Assembly: GCA_032622095.1 (NCBI GenBank)
Contig: CP136062.1
Location: forward strand, 131,951,282 to 132,015,281
Reading direction: 5' to 3'
Origin: Siphonodentalium dalli
Lineage: Eukaryota; Mollusca; Scaphopoda; Gadilida; Siphonodentaliidae
Length of the DNA: 64,000 nt
Shown: in pieces, positions 25,205 through 37,059 of the stretch
How the letters are laid out: the number at the start of each line of letters is the position of its first letter
How positions within the stretch are numbered: position 1 is the first letter of the stretch
Translations under genes and position numbers: made by a program
The notes under the pieces: model-generated
Databases searched by the model: none
Seen by the model: the letters and a program-made list of their open reading frames with translations, nothing else
Told to the model about the DNA's origin: nothing

Positions 25205-25840
25205 TCTCAGGAATCTCTACTCTGGCTAACGCCCGTAGAGATCATAATCCACTAAAACCTCTGAAAACCTTGGAACTTTTTGAAGTTTTGACAGGGAACC
25301 TCATGAAGTTGAAAAAAACAACGCGGAGAATATATTTCTTAGTTATTATCTTTCCTTAACCCTCTAAGAGCTCTTTCCATCAATGTATCACATTATTATA
25401 ATCAATAAATTTGAAAAATTATCAAGGAAATATGGGTTGCTACAAAAATCAGACTTGGCACTGAAAGGGTTAATAATGTACTTCACTGTAGGTGAAGGCC
25501 TTAACTCGATATTTCATGATTTAAGTGTCGTTGTGGGCAATTTTGTTTTGCGTGGCTTACAATTATGGAATTTATCCTGGGTAATTAATTCAACGTTTAT
25601 TGCGAATCGACTCAGAAAAGTCAGGGAAAAGCATGCAATTTCGAGTTGGGAGCTTCACCTTCAGTGAAGTACATTATTAAGAACCAGATAATAACTAAGA
25701 AATATTTTCCCCACGTTATTTTTTCGACTTTATAATATTACCTGTCAAAACTTCAAAAAGTTCCCAGGTTTTGTACTGGTGGAATATGATCTCTACAGGC
25801 GTTAGCCAGTGTAGAGATTCATGGCATGACCTAGGATAAT
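25205..25840. mobile_element. Fold-back element, family FB-2, copy 1, split by TTAA-C
   Basis: The left arm (gaatctctactctggctaac, ctttttgaagttttgacagg, atatttcttagttattatct) pairs with the right arm ending gagattcatggcatgacct. Pairing continues inward through aatgtacttcactg. A half TTAA-C element interrupts the left arm at 25356-25473. The family recurs at 39846-40320. Confidence 0.88.
25356..25473 (+). mobile_element. TTAA-C MITE, half copy, inserted in FB-2
   Basis: TTAA at both ends. After TTAACCCT the left arm is missing and sequence resumes at the hairpin centre (ctaagagctctttcc), followed by the complete right arm to ctgaaagggttaa. Confidence 0.92.
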
Positions 25841-25874
25841 GGCAAGATCTGCCCATCGAAAACTAGACTATAAC

Positions 25875-26220
25875 CAAGCCTGCAAATAGTGAGTCTCTCG
25901 GCCCCCAACTGCTATGGGAGACCTAGGATCAGATTGAAGTTCCACAGTTGAAGTTCGTGATGTTCACCCATTAGTCACCTCGATTATACATTTTATCTTT
26001 TGCAAATTAGGGGATATAGACACTTCCCAGAAGGGAAAATGTAACTAAAAACAATGTTAATTTGAAACTCTAGATACTTCTCAGAGGATGAGTTCTAAGC
26101 AGAATGAGGTCCCCAGAGGGTGAATTTGGTGATTCTAGCGGGCTGTATGGGATAGCATCATTAAATTCACCCTCTGGGGACCTCATTATGCAAATGACAG
26201 ACACACTGTTTGCGGGCTTG
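25875..26220 (-). mobile_element. hAT-like MITE, copy 4, one hairpin lost
   Basis: It starts caagcctgcaaatagtgagt and ends tgcgggcttg. The core is inverted relative to the 2553 copy, and the left hairpin is absent. The flanking octamers actataac and tgtagcag do not match. Confidence 0.85.
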
Positions 26221-26346
26221 TGTAGCAGGAACTCTGTCTGTTAGTATAATATGTCTAAGTTTATCACACATTATAACAGTAACAGTCCAAAGTAAACCTC
26301 AGACAATGCAGGTCTGGGAAACTATCAACAATATACTGTGCAGTAA

Positions 26347-26730
26347 CAAGCCTGAAAATAGTGTGTCTATCATTTGCAGAATGAGGTCCCCAGAGGGTGA
26401 ATTTTAATAGTGACACTATCTCGCATGGAGGGCTAGCATCACCAAATTCTCCCTCTGGGAACCTCCTTCTGCATAGGCCTCAACTGCTGTGGAATACCTG
26501 GGATCAGATTGAAGTTCCCTTGCAGTTGAAGTTGGTGATGTTCACCCATTAGTCGTCTCGACTATGGATTTCATCTTCCGCAAATTAGGGTATATAGAAA
26601 CTTTCCAGAAGGAAAAAAGTAACTAAAAACAATTTTAATTTGAGATTATGCATTTCAAAATTTGAGATTATAGATACTTCACAGAAGATGAGGCCTAAGC
26701 AGAATGACAGACACACTTTTTGCAGGCTTG
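26347..26730 (-). mobile_element. hAT-like MITE, copy 5, perfect 8-bp target duplication
   Basis: TGCAGTAA flanks the element exactly (26339-26346 and 26731-26738). It starts CAAGCCTGAAAATAGTG and ends TTTTTGCAGGCTTG. The left hairpin is present; the right hairpin is missing. Confidence 0.93.
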
Positions 26731-26813
26731 TGCAGTAATTAATGTTCAGTTACTTACTTACTCAAGGTTCCAAGCTAATTTTTATGAAACAAATTTCACT
26801 GTTTATTTTTACT

Positions 26814-26980
26814 CTAGCCCTTTCATCACGGGAGCTGCGCTGATGCAGCATTAAAGATCCTGTGCCAGTGTATTCTTTTATATATGTGAATCTCCCACAG
26901 GGAGACTCGCATATATTAGAGAATACATTGGCACAGGCTTTTCAAATAATTTCAGGAAGCTCCAGTCATGAAAGGGCAAG
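26814..26980 (+). mobile_element. TTAA-A MITE, short copy with mutated ends
   Basis: It begins ccctttcatcacgggagctg after CTAG rather than TTAA and ends cagtcatgaaagggcaag. Only one stem block is present. The loss of TTAA at both tips marks it as old. Confidence 0.82.
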
Positions 26981-26999
26981 TATATAAAATATAGCATGT

Positions 27000-27740
27000 T
27001 TGGAACGAGAAATTCTACATGACAGATCATATTTTGTTTGATATCGACTTTCAATGCATTCATTTCATATCATTTTGATGTTTTAGAGGGACATAAAAAA
27101 TCATTAATTATTTTGTTACTTTTTCAATAACAAAATGATATTCTTTGGTAGTTATAGGTCTAACTTTATATGTTATATTTGGTTTTGAACAGAACAAAGC
27201 AGAAAACAATATTGAATTCAATTTTTTATTTTGTTGTTGTTGTAACTAGAGGTTGGGAACTCTGAACACATCTTTAAGGTGTGCATACCTGCATCCATGT
27301 ATATTCATATAAATCCAACATAGATCAGCTTGATGATTATTAAGATCCTGTCGTACATCTCATTCTTGTCTACCCGAGAACCTTGCTCATCTCGGGTAAG
27401 GGAGTGCAATCGTAGCATGCTCGTAATTGAGAGTGCATGCATTAGTGGTGAAATAAATATAGTATTCCATAGCAGAATGCATTTCTTGGCAGGGGCCTTC
27501 ATCGATAATTACTAATGTCGCTCCGAGTATTCTTACTGGGATTAAGGAAAAACTCCAAAGCATCCATGAAATTAATATAAGGTTTACCATGGCTGTTGAC
27601 ATGCTGAGTTTTAAAGACTGACACTACTGGATTCATTATTAAAATGGTGTGCCATGAGTCATACCTCTTGTGATGAAAATGATACATGATCTAACCAAGT
27701 CTAAATTGATCAGTTCATTTGCACTGTGATACAATGGCAT
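27000..27740. other. Intron 5; no feature recognised
   Basis: Overlapping open frames of 60-70 residues on both strands near 27305-27690 show no family resemblance. No repeat shared with the rest of the window was seen. Confidence 0.4.
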
Positions 27741-27749
27741 TTTAAATAT

Positions 27750-28065
27750 TACAGTAATGCCCTAAGTAATTGACTCTTAACCACAGCAGAATTATGGGTA
27801 ACTTTTCAGTGTTTGTATTATATGTTTTATTTTTAAAGCTAAATATTGTTTACACCAACATAAATGTGGATTATCACTTCAGCAACATGATCTATATAGT
27901 TTCCTGGGTATGAAATAATAAATACGAATCGAAAATATGGCTTGTTGCCATTCATCGGAAAGCTCCCCGAGAGCTTTCCGATAAGCCATATTTCCGACTA
28001 AATCCTGAAAAGTTACCCATAATTCTGCTGTGGTTAAGGAGTCGATTACTTGGGGCATTACTGTA
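27750..28065. mobile_element. Pal-TA MITE with a 120-bp interruption in the left arm
   Basis: TA-flanked ends are intact. The left arm is interrupted after ggtaacttttcag by about 120 bp of unrelated AT-rich sequence and resumes at aaaatatggcttgttgcc. The right arm is complete apart from a short loss near the centre. The inserted piece has no recognisable ends. Confidence 0.88.
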
Positions 28066-28607
28066 TGTTACTGGCAATAAATTAACAAAGTGTGTTTTTG
28101 TTATATTTGTTCTGACATTGACCTGAAGAAATATAACTTTCACTTTGAAAATAATTCTACATAAATTGACAGTTCCCAAGATGACTTCACACAAGGAAAT
28201 TTTCTCAAAAGGGAACATCACCCTAATTATTACCAGATATATACATTTCTCTTCCAAATTAGAAGAGTGATGAAGAAGAAATTGTTGAGAATAAAGGATC
28301 ATAACTAATTATTTTCTGTTAAAATAAAACAAGTGCATATCCAATTTCTCAATCCAGAATAAGGATTTTAAATCAATCTTAAACGAGCATTCGAAAAAAG
28401 GGACGACATGTACCTCTTTAATATAGATCATAAATATGACACAAATCATAGGAATCTTGCAATTAACCAACTAAATTTTATTGACAAAGGTACAAAGTAA
28501 ACCTTTTTTCATGGTTTCTATATTAGGAGTGTATCCCACTGTAGTGATATTGGAATATGTATTTCTATTAACCCTTATTAATCCGTATTATCCTTATATA
28601 AGCTCCT

Positions 28608-28637
28608 TCATCATTATTATTATTATTATTATTATTA
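28608..28637. repeat. ATT microsatellite
   Basis: About nine ATT units in intron 5. Confidence 0.9.
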
Positions 28638-28679
28638 ATAAATCCTAACATTACAGAAGATTACTATAACACATTTGGC

Positions 28680-28850
28680 AAATGGCACCCAAAGAAACAC
28701 CTTGGATCATGTCTACAAGAAACCCGGGAGAACAAAAGAACCCTGGATCAAATGCTATGTAAATCAGGTTTCTTGTGGACAGTGTTTCCGGGGGTTCTTG
28801 TGACCTCCCCAGTTTCTTATATATTTGATCCGGGTTTCTTTGGGTCCATT
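28680..28850. repeat. Imperfect inverted repeat near exon 5
   Basis: cacccaaagaaacaccttgg and its diverged complement ccgggtttctttgggtccat frame repeated motifs of the type caagaaaccc. It lies 36 bp downstream of exon 5 in the direction of transcription. Confidence 0.5.
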
Positions 28851-28885
28851 CTCCCAGCATGTATAACATAATGTCAGCTACTCAC

Positions 28886-29014
28886 TTGAAATTTAAATTT
28901 TTAAATACGAAATGAACTTCTACAATTCCTGTTGTTTTAACTCTGGTCCTCAGTATATCTTGTTCAGTAGGCATATACCCAGGCGCACCTAATCTGTCTA
29001 GGTCATCTAAAAAG
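28886..29014 (-). CDS. GNAO1: G-alpha-o exon 5 (residues 155-198, switch I)
   Basis: This 129-bp exon completes the Tyr155 codon with C, reads [20 protein letters not shown] and then [15 protein letters not shown], and ends two bases into the codon for Lys198. Acceptor TTTTTCAG, donor GTGAGT. It holds the linker back to the Ras-like domain and switch I. Arg179 in TRVKTTG is the arginine finger needed for GTP hydrolysis, which cholera-type ADP-ribosylation targets in Gs, and Thr183 binds magnesium. No open frame as long as 60 residues marks this exon, so a scan for long open frames alone would miss it. Confidence 0.97.
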
Positions 29015-29111
29015 CTGAAAAATATAATAATCAAGTTAAAGTGATGTGGAACACTTCACCGGGATGATCGATTGGGAATACAAAATATAGCGGATCTCTG
29101 AGTTTTGTTGG

Positions 29112-29212
29112 GATATAAGATTTTATGAAACAAGTTTGATCAATTTGATTCACAGCCAGTCGTAGACGAGTTATGAATCAAATTTGTCAAACGAGGTTAA
29201 TAAAATCATATC
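29112..29212. repeat. Small inverted repeat near the exon 5 acceptor
   Basis: agattttatgaaacaagttt / atcaatttgattcac pairs with gaatcaaatttgtcaaacga / ggttaataaaatcat, with a loop of about 20 bp. It lies about 100 bp upstream of exon 5 in transcription order. Confidence 0.65.
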
Positions 29213-29214
29213 AT

Positions 29215-30300
29215 GTCAAACGAGTTGAAGATCTTGTATATCACATGAAAAAAACTAGAGCTTTATGCCTTTTAAACAAATCATAAACTTGAACAGAAGC
29301 TTAAAAATACACACATTTACATTATTGGCTGAGATGATTCACAACCGTATATGACAGTATTGCGTGCTCGATCTGCGAACGGAAAAAAATAGTCCCCCAT
29401 TTGCCTCTTAATTTTTGTGTTTATTTTTGCAACGCAGTTGGACAAGATAATTAACTTTAATGAACAAAGTAATCATTTTGCATTGTCTGGTGTTGTTTTC
29501 ATGTACGGCTTTACATAATAGTATTAATCTGCCTGATTCAATGTAAAGACATGTTGTTGGCACGATGCCAAGTTAGCAGGAATCACACGCCTATTGGTCA
29601 CTAGTGAGAGATAAGGAAATATGTAATGGATTTTTAATGATATAATAGGGGTTTCTTGTGATATAAAGCAGATATTTTTCCCCCTGATATCCCCCCCCCC
29701 CCCGTCTCTCACCCAAACGGCACCAGTCAGTTTGGCATCTTTGAATCACATGATTATAGATTCCTCATATAATGGAGAAGAATATGTATCGATTTGTGCC
29801 CCTCTCCCCATCCTTGCACCCCTGACTCGAACAGTGCCATATCATAGGCTTAAACAACAAGGGTCGAACATACTCAAACCTGGATAATGGGCAGGTGAAG
29901 GATAACCATGGAGACGGTTGTATAACACCTGTGATTTTACACCTGTCATCAATGAACTTGTAAGCTTATTAGCAGGCTGATCCATGTAATCGCCTAATTA
30001 TAGGTGCAGAATTCTCACATGACGGTGGTCTCATGGGCCCAGCATTCATCTCTCAATCACTAATTAGTCTTTATTATCACTTTAATAATAATCTATGTTA
30101 TGTCATTTTAATATTAATGTGTGGGATATAAACTTATTAAAAATGTTTCATCTTTGATTTGGAATCTGCTTAGATAGTTTTGTTGATTTGGATTCAAATT
30201 CAGATCAATGTGAACTGAATCAAGTTATTATGATAAATAGGTTCATGTCCAGGGCAAGGGACGTCTCATAATGAAATTACATAGATTTAAATGTCCAATG
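29215..30300. other. Intron 4; no feature recognised
   Basis: AT-rich. A poly-C run at 29692-29703 is the only local oddity. Confidence 0.4.
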
Positions 30301-30306
30301 CCATAT

Positions 30307-30362
30307 TTTTTTGTTGAATTTTTCATTTTTGTTGAATTTTTTCATTTTTGTTGAATTTTTCA
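30307..30362. repeat. Tandem repeat, about 19-bp unit, 3 copies
   Basis: tttttgttgaatttttcat is repeated three times with small length changes in the T runs. Confidence 0.88.
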
Positions 30363-30517
30363 TAAAAAAAAGTGTCTTTTTGTTCTTTTCTAAAACAATG
30401 TCACATGACACCTAATTTATATGTATAAATTATCTCCCTTTGAATTCCAGCAGTACCTAATACATCAAGTCTAAAATTTCCAGCTCTGAGAATGAGTGTG
30501 AATGCACATACTAGTAC

Positions 30518-30760
30518 TGAGAGTACCGTAGTCTCATCGACATGCCATTTCTCAGAAGTTGTGCGGGCCTCCCGAACATTCTGTCACACTGTGTTATCTT
30601 AAAGATGCATAATCCTAATTAACGGTCCCATATTACTATTTCATTGGCTTCGGGGGTAAAAAATATTTTATTCGTGTTGAGAAACCCAGAGCTCAGAGTG
30701 ATCAAATATCAATTTTATAAATTTTTTAATTACCCCGAGATATGTAATTTTTGGAGGCCT
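30518..30760. repeat. Dispersed repeat fragments shared with 43012 and 14490
   Basis: Positions 30525-30600 (gtagtctcatcgac, catttctcagaagt, tgtcacactgtgttat) match 43018-43090. Positions 30630-30690 resemble one arm of the fold-back element at 14490. The two blocks adjoin here but are separate elsewhere. Confidence 0.55.
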
Positions 30761-31015
30761 GGCAAATATTCCTCAAGCCGACTGTCTTGGACCAAATTGC
30801 GGATGAAGATGTATAACGCTAAATTCAAGTTGCTTTGAATGTTAGATATTTACAATCCGGCCAGATTTCGTTTGCAAAATCTTGATGAATAACACGTTTT
30901 GGGCAATTTTATAATATAGTTGAATGTGGTTATTCTAAATGATGTCAAAATATTTATGTAAACAGCTATTATATATGTAATTATATGTCAGTAATATTGC
31001 AAGGGTCAGTTTACG

Positions 31016-31057
31016 ATCCAGCAATAATTTAATCCGATCCAGCAATAATTTAATCCG
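31016..31057. repeat. Direct repeat of 21 bp, two copies
   Basis: gatccagcaataatttaatc occurs twice in tandem. Confidence 0.85.
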
Positions 31058-31218
31058 GGGCTCAGTCAGTGCATGGGTGTGTCAAGCTAATTATTGATTT
31101 ACGTCATTCATCTTTATTATGTCAGAACCCTATTACAATCATAGAACAGGCATTGATTAATGGAGTTGTGATTTAAGTATATGAAGGTAGTACTTCACAG
31201 TGATTCATGTTTCCATTC

Positions 31219-31552
31219 TACAGTAATGCTCTAAATAATCGACTCCTTAACCACAGCAGAATTATGGGTAACTTTTCAGGATTTAGTCGGAAATATGGCT
31301 TGTTGCCATTCATTGGAAAGCTCTCAGTGAGAGCTTTCCGATGAATGGCAACAAGCCATATTTCCGACTAAATCCTGAAAATTACCTGAAAACGTTGGAA
31401 CTTTGGAATTTTTCATGATTTAGTCGGAAATATGGCTTGTTGCCATTCATCGGAAAGCTCTTAGTGAGAGCTTTCCGATGAATGGCAACAAGCCATATTT
31501 CCGACATAATTCTGCTGTGGTTAAGGAGTTGATTATTTAGGACATTACTGTA
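31219..31552. mobile_element. Pal-TA MITE with two tandem inner hairpins
   Basis: The TA-flanked element is 334 bp instead of about 215 bp. After the first hairpin ends at cctgaaaattacctg, a second inner hairpin (gatttagtcggaaatatggc and complement) follows, joined by a spacer with aacgttggaactttggaat. The outer arms are single. Confidence 0.9.
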
Positions 31553-31554
31553 CG

Positions 31555-32440
31555 AAATATGAGAATTATTGCAAGAGTGAATTTTTAGGAAAAAATTGGG
31601 GTCCCCTGATCCTTAACACAAGTTGCCCCCTTACATAGTTCAATACATATATCCATCAGTGGATGTCGACAGTCTAAATACCCAAGTATTTACAAACAGT
31701 AACAGGTTACTTAAAATCTACTCGGCTTCTGCGGTGGCTTCTGCGGTCTCGATGCACTGCTGGGGCACTCAAGACGAGCAGCTTTTTGTAATTAATTCGC
31801 TTTGTATATTTTCTCATCTCCATACATTAATACCAAGTTTACCTTGGATGTCCGCCAGCAGTTCTATTCCTGGCATGAACTAATGATTTCATAATGCTGA
31901 AAAAAATCTTGCATCAAGCCTCTTTTAAAACTGTCTGGGTGCTTATAAAATTGAATTATCTGAAGGCTAGTTGAGGATGGCAGGCAGAAAATGCTCATCG
32001 AGGGGAACAGCTCCCGGATAATGTCTGCCAATGAAGTTTTACCTGGCAGTGGAAAGGTTCTGCATAGCTAATTTACCTGGAGATTGAGCACAACAATTCT
32101 TAAAATATTTATAGCCTCAAGACTTCATGATGTACACGATCCATAACAGCTGAGGCTATACGGTAAACCGCAAGTCTAATACCATAGACGATTCGGTCTT
32201 GTTCATGCAGGCAACAGCAATTTAATAGCCTGTTTTACAAATATTTTCCACATATTAAAAAAATATTACTTACTTATTATTAGTTGGTTTATGTTCATGT
32301 TGACTAAATATATAAAATATGTGGTGAAGAAAATAGTTGACAACACGTGTGTTTTCTTTTGCTAATCGTTTTCAAAAGCCTTGTGAAATTCATGTACATT
32401 TCCAAAGTTCCAAAGTTTTTCTGTTGTTGGGGATGTGCTA
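31555..32440. other. Intron 4; no feature recognised
   Basis: The open frame at 31623-31883 (86 residues) has no recognisable motif and no splice context that I could support. Confidence 0.4.
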
Positions 32441-32444
32441 TATA

Positions 32445-32720
32445 TACAGTAATGCCCTAAATAATCAACTCCTTAATCACAGCAGAATTATGGGTAATTT
32501 TTCAGGATTTAGTCGGAAATATGGCTTGTTGCCATTCATCGGAAAGCTCTCACCGAAATGCCCTCTCACTGAGAGCTTTCCGATGAATGGCAACAAGCCA
32601 TATTTCCGACTTTGAGAGCTTTCCGATGAATGACAACAAGTCATATTTCCGACAAAATCCTGAAAAATTACCCATAATTCTACTGTGGTTAAGGAGTCAA
32701 ATATTTAGGGCATTACTATA
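32445..32720. mobile_element. Pal-TA MITE with partially duplicated right arm
   Basis: The ends are TA-flanked, with the last G of the terminal CTG mutated. After the centre, gagagctttccgatgaatg..catatttccgac appears twice in a row (32570-32610 and 32612-32653) before the arm continues to the end. Confidence 0.9.
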
Positions 32721-33154
32721 TATTATTTATTTCCTCATGCATTTTTTTCCACCAAAATGTTTGTAAACATGGGTGTGGCCTTAGACCAAAATAAAATTGA
32801 TGTTTCTGCTATATCATATAAAAATAAATATTTTTTCATTTTATTTTGTAATAAAATTTACTAACCACATAAAGAACTCCCATATAAACTCACAAGTCAA
32901 AAGAATTTAAAGACATTTAAGCATGGTGCTTGACCTAAGGGGAGTGGTTTGCCCCGAACACACATGTGAGAACATTAGGTGTCAGATATAGTCCAATTTA
33001 AAGCAAAATTGATAAATACATATGGAACAAATAACTTAGTGTTCTAAAAATAGTAACATTTGCTGTCCTATGTACAGTCTAATGTATGGAAAAACTTGAA
33101 AGAAAAAAAATTAATTCTAGTGATCAGAAGCTTCTGTCTTTGACTCAGAATTAT

Positions 33155-33391
33155 TTAACCCTTTCATGACGGGAGCTGCACTGGTGCAGCATTAAAGATC
33201 CTGTGCCAGTGCATTCTCTTATATTTGTGAGTCTCACATAGGGAGCCTCACATATATCAGAGAATGCACTCGCTTACAAGGTCAATGTAAATATTGTTAG
33301 GTTAATGTATTCTCTTATATATTTGAGGCTCGCTTTGGGAGAATGCATTGGCACAGTGTTTTCGCAACATATCAGGAAGCTCCAGTGTTAA
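33155..33391 (+). mobile_element. TTAA-A MITE
   Basis: It starts TTAACCCTTTCATGACGGG and contains both stem blocks and gcttacaaggtcaatgtaaa. The right end stops at gctccagtgttaa, so the final catggaaggg is lost although a TTAA is present. Confidence 0.87.
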
Positions 33392-33794
33392 TACCCCAGA
33401 TTTTATGTAAAAATGCATGCTGGGAAGACAGTCTCAGACAATCCGGTATGTCGGTGGTCAACCTTGACTTCATTGAGTGGGCTGAAATCTTAATTACAGG
33501 CGGTAAAATGTCATTTAAGGCATCATGATCAAATGTGCCTGAGAGGAAGGGCACTGTAGGAGTGAGAATGGAAGCCTATCATTTGACTGCTTTAGCATGG
33601 TGACAAAATACTTGATCAAAAATCTCCTGAGGCCGATATCTGCACACACAAAATGGGAAAACCTTTTTTATTCCGCTTTGCTTCAGGGTAGAACATGACC
33701 AGGAAGGAGTCATATTGAATATAGAAGACTTTAGTTCAGAAGCGTGACATTATCAGAATGATCGATGCTTAGTCACTAAGGCTATGTACTATGT

Positions 33795-33916
33795 TTAACC
33801 CTTTCAATACTAAATGGATTCTCCCATTCAGTTATAAAGGTATACTCTGGAATGGTCTATTATTCATCTGGAGGAGTTTTTTAGGAAAAATAAGCAGATA
33901 AGATAATAGTCTGGTC
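33795..33916 (+). mobile_element. TTAA-B MITE, left half only
   Basis: It begins TTAACCCTTTCAATACTAA, includes cccattcagttataaaggta and ends near gcagataagataata. The rest is missing. Confidence 0.83.
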
Positions 33917-33919
33917 GGA

Positions 33920-35330
33920 AAAGCTACATTTGTGGAATACTAGAACCCTAGAGGCATTTTTGGGGGAAAAGTATGAAACTAAGTTTTCTAGCATAATTCA
34001 AGTATGCTGAATCCAATGAGGGTGCCTGTCGCTTCCCATGACCCATATTTCATCCATAAAATCAACTTAAACTCACCTACTGTTTTTATTGCAGCGAAAA
34101 TACAGTAAGTCATTATCGAGACATATATCACACTCGTTATACATATAATCTCATGAACATGGGAATACTTTGTTATTTGAATCACCCCTCGTGAACTTTC
34201 TGTCATAACTATCTCATCATCTGATATACATATATGGACAAGTATGTTATTTAATAAATAAACGCTCTTCATGAAATCACACCCGGTTGAAAGTTCTGTG
34301 AATCAGGATTAAGTTGAAAATATGACGTTTTTTCACAAATATCTTCTAGACCAGTTCATGCTGTTTGGAACTGCTTGAGAAATGTGACTTTATATTGTGT
34401 TTTGTATATTAACTGATCATTGGAGCAATTAAATGTGCAATTATTGGAACACGGTATAAAATTTCACAAAAAATCACAATTGGGATTTTAGTCCTATTTC
34501 AACAAGAAATGAACAGAACTTTGTAATGTAAGTGAGGCATATCATTACCTATGAATATTCCAACTCATTGGAACCAAAATTCTTACTTTGGCTCAAAATG
34601 GCCACCAAAATAGGGAAAATGGTAAATATTGCCCCAGCGTGTCCTGCAATCGCTTACAAGTTGTGGTTGATGTATAAAATTGGCTATTCTGCCTCCTATA
34701 CATTAAATACTAACATATCTGATGCACCATGGTTAATTGTTACTATTGTTACCACTGACATCACCAAAAATATTGGACTTTTCTCTCAAAAACTTGACAT
34801 AAATATCGGCAAAAAATTAACTTTTCAGGTATAGACCATTTTTTCAAGTAAAATGCAACTATCATTGGTAAAATGTAACTGTCTCTGGATTCAAATGTGT
34901 TTATTGTATTGGTCTATCTTAAATGTGTCACACTACGGTATCTATAGACCAAATTGCTCAAGATGGCTTCCAAAATGGCAACCAAATTTGTAAAAAGTTT
35001 TTTTTTTACATATATCCTGAACATTATTCTCTGTGTTATCCGAAAAGGTAGTAAATTGTGACTCACTTGGTTATTATACGTGTTAGTTAATTAACTGACA
35101 ACTATATGTTCTATTCTTGTTGTCCCAGTTCCGTATGGGGCATGACAAATTCATTTTAAAGTATGGAATTTTGCCGAGAACCTCTTTTGTGATTCTGGCC
35201 ATATTATTGAATGGAAATGGGCAGGACGTTGAGACGGAACCGAGATGAACCATAATCTGTGGCTATTCTGGTCCATTATGGTAACAAAAAATATCAACTG
35301 GATGCAGGGTGGATGCCAAGATGGTAGTCA
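33920..35330. other. Intron 4; no gene supported
   Basis: Open frames at 33988-34272 (minus) and 34532-34834 (plus, 100 residues) have no recognisable family. Several phrases like caaaatggccacc (34590, 34970) hint at an old repeat. The last 50 bp lead into the minisatellite. Confidence 0.4.
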
Positions 35331-35339
35331 GGGAGTTAC

Positions 35340-37030
35340 TCTATGATCATAGTTGATGTGAATAGGTATACAGGGAGTTATTGTATGTCATGAATGATGT
35401 GAATATGTATACAAGGAGTGACTATATGGTTATGCGTGCGTTGTCCAGTGTAAGATGTATAGGTATACAGGGAGAGGTCATGGTCATGTGTGAGGTGAAT
35501 CGGTATGAATGGAGTGACTGTATGTTGTATGGTTGTGTATATCCAGTACGGGTGCACCCGATGTGCATGTATGGACATTGATGTGGTGTATGAATATAGT
35601 TACATGGTCATCTATGTGTTGATTATGTATATATTGAGTGACTGTAAGGTCATGGGTTGGATGTACATGTGTTGTCTGTATGATCATGGATGGGGTGTGT
35701 GGATAAATAGGGAGTTATTTTATGGTTACGGGTAATGTGTATAGGTATACATGGAATGACTGTACGGTCATGATTGAAGTGAATATGCATACCTGGAGTA
35801 AGCTGGGTGGACATTATCGAGCGTGTGGGTATATAGGGAGTGTCCTTGTGGTATATATTTATATATCTCGTGGATGTATTATCATTGGTGGGTGTATAGG
35901 GATTAGCTGTATGATCATGGATGGCGTGTATGATTATACAGTGAGTTGCTGAATTGTCATGTGTGATGTGTATATGCAAGTATGGAAGGTATGAGTTGTC
36001 GTGTGTGCAGGTTTTTTGTATATCTGGAAGGGCTGAATGGCCGTTGGTGAGGTGTATATGTATACCTGGAGTGACTCTATGGTCTATGGTGGGCTGCATA
36101 TGTATATATCGAGTGGTTATATGACTATGTGTGTTGAATAGGTATACATGTAGTGACTGTATGGTCAATGGTGATATGAGTACATGTAGGTATACAAGGA
36201 GTGACTGTATGATCATAACTGTAATGAATATCTATACCGGGAGTGACCAAATGGTCATGTGTCAGGTGTATGAGTATACCTGGTGTTCCTGCTTGAATGG
36301 TGACTCGTGGCGGTATGGTCATGTGTAGGTTATACGGGTATACACACGTGTTGCTATATGGTCATGGGCGAGGGTTATGTGTATATAGCGAGTGGCTATA
36401 TGGCCATGGGTGAGGTGCATATGCATACATGGAGTGACTTTTCTGACATAGCTGGGGTGTATTAGTATATCTTGTGTCGCTATTCGGCTATTGTGCGACA
36501 CATATGGATACATGGAGTGACATGGCCAATGGTGAGGTGAATATGTATACAAGGATTGACCATGATCATGTATGAATGTTTTGAATAGGTACACATGGGG
36601 AGACTATATGGACATATGTCAGGTGAATGAGTATACCAGGTGTCATGGGTGAGGGTATGTGTATGAAGCGAGTGGCTATATGGCCATTGGTGAGGTGCAT
36701 ATGCATACCTGGAGTGACTCTATGGTCATTGTTGTGGTGTTGATGTATATATTGAATGTCTATTTGACCATCTGTGTGGAGAATAGGTATACAGGGGATT
36801 ACCGTATGGCCAATCGTGAGGTGAATGCATGGGTATACACGGAGTGACTATATGGTTATGGGTCATGTTTAGGAGTATACCCGGTGGGCCTCCATTGTGA
36901 CTCATGGGTGTATGGTCATCCCTGGTAATGGGTCAGGTGTACGTATAAACATTGGGTCACTATATTGTTGTGTCTGTGGTGTTTATGTATATATGGAATG
37001 ACTGTGTGATAATGGGTGGTTAACGCTTTC
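35340..37030 (+). repeat. 42-bp minisatellite array, forward part
   Basis: About 40 diverged units built on ggagtgactgtatggtcatg and gtgaggtgtatatgtatac. Adjacent phase marks lie about 42 bp apart, with some units 41-55 bp. Because 42 is a multiple of three, open frames arise on both strands, including one of 188 residues on the minus strand (35650-36216) with a 14-residue period rich in HIHLTHDH. That periodicity comes from the DNA repeat and is not evidence of a gene. Confidence 0.93.
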
Positions 37031-37059
37031 CACATTTAACATTTTCCCCCATGTACATA

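Noticed and set aside
34532-34834. 100-residue plus-strand open frame.
   Set aside because: No family resemblance, no splice context and antisense to the Go-alpha transcript; such a length is expected by chance in 64 kb.
35650-36216. 188-residue minus-strand open frame with a 14-residue repeat rich in HIHLTHDH, resembling a repeat protein.
   Set aside because: It lies wholly in the 42-bp minisatellite. A period divisible by three keeps several frames open on both strands, and no splice sites or flanking coding sequence support it.
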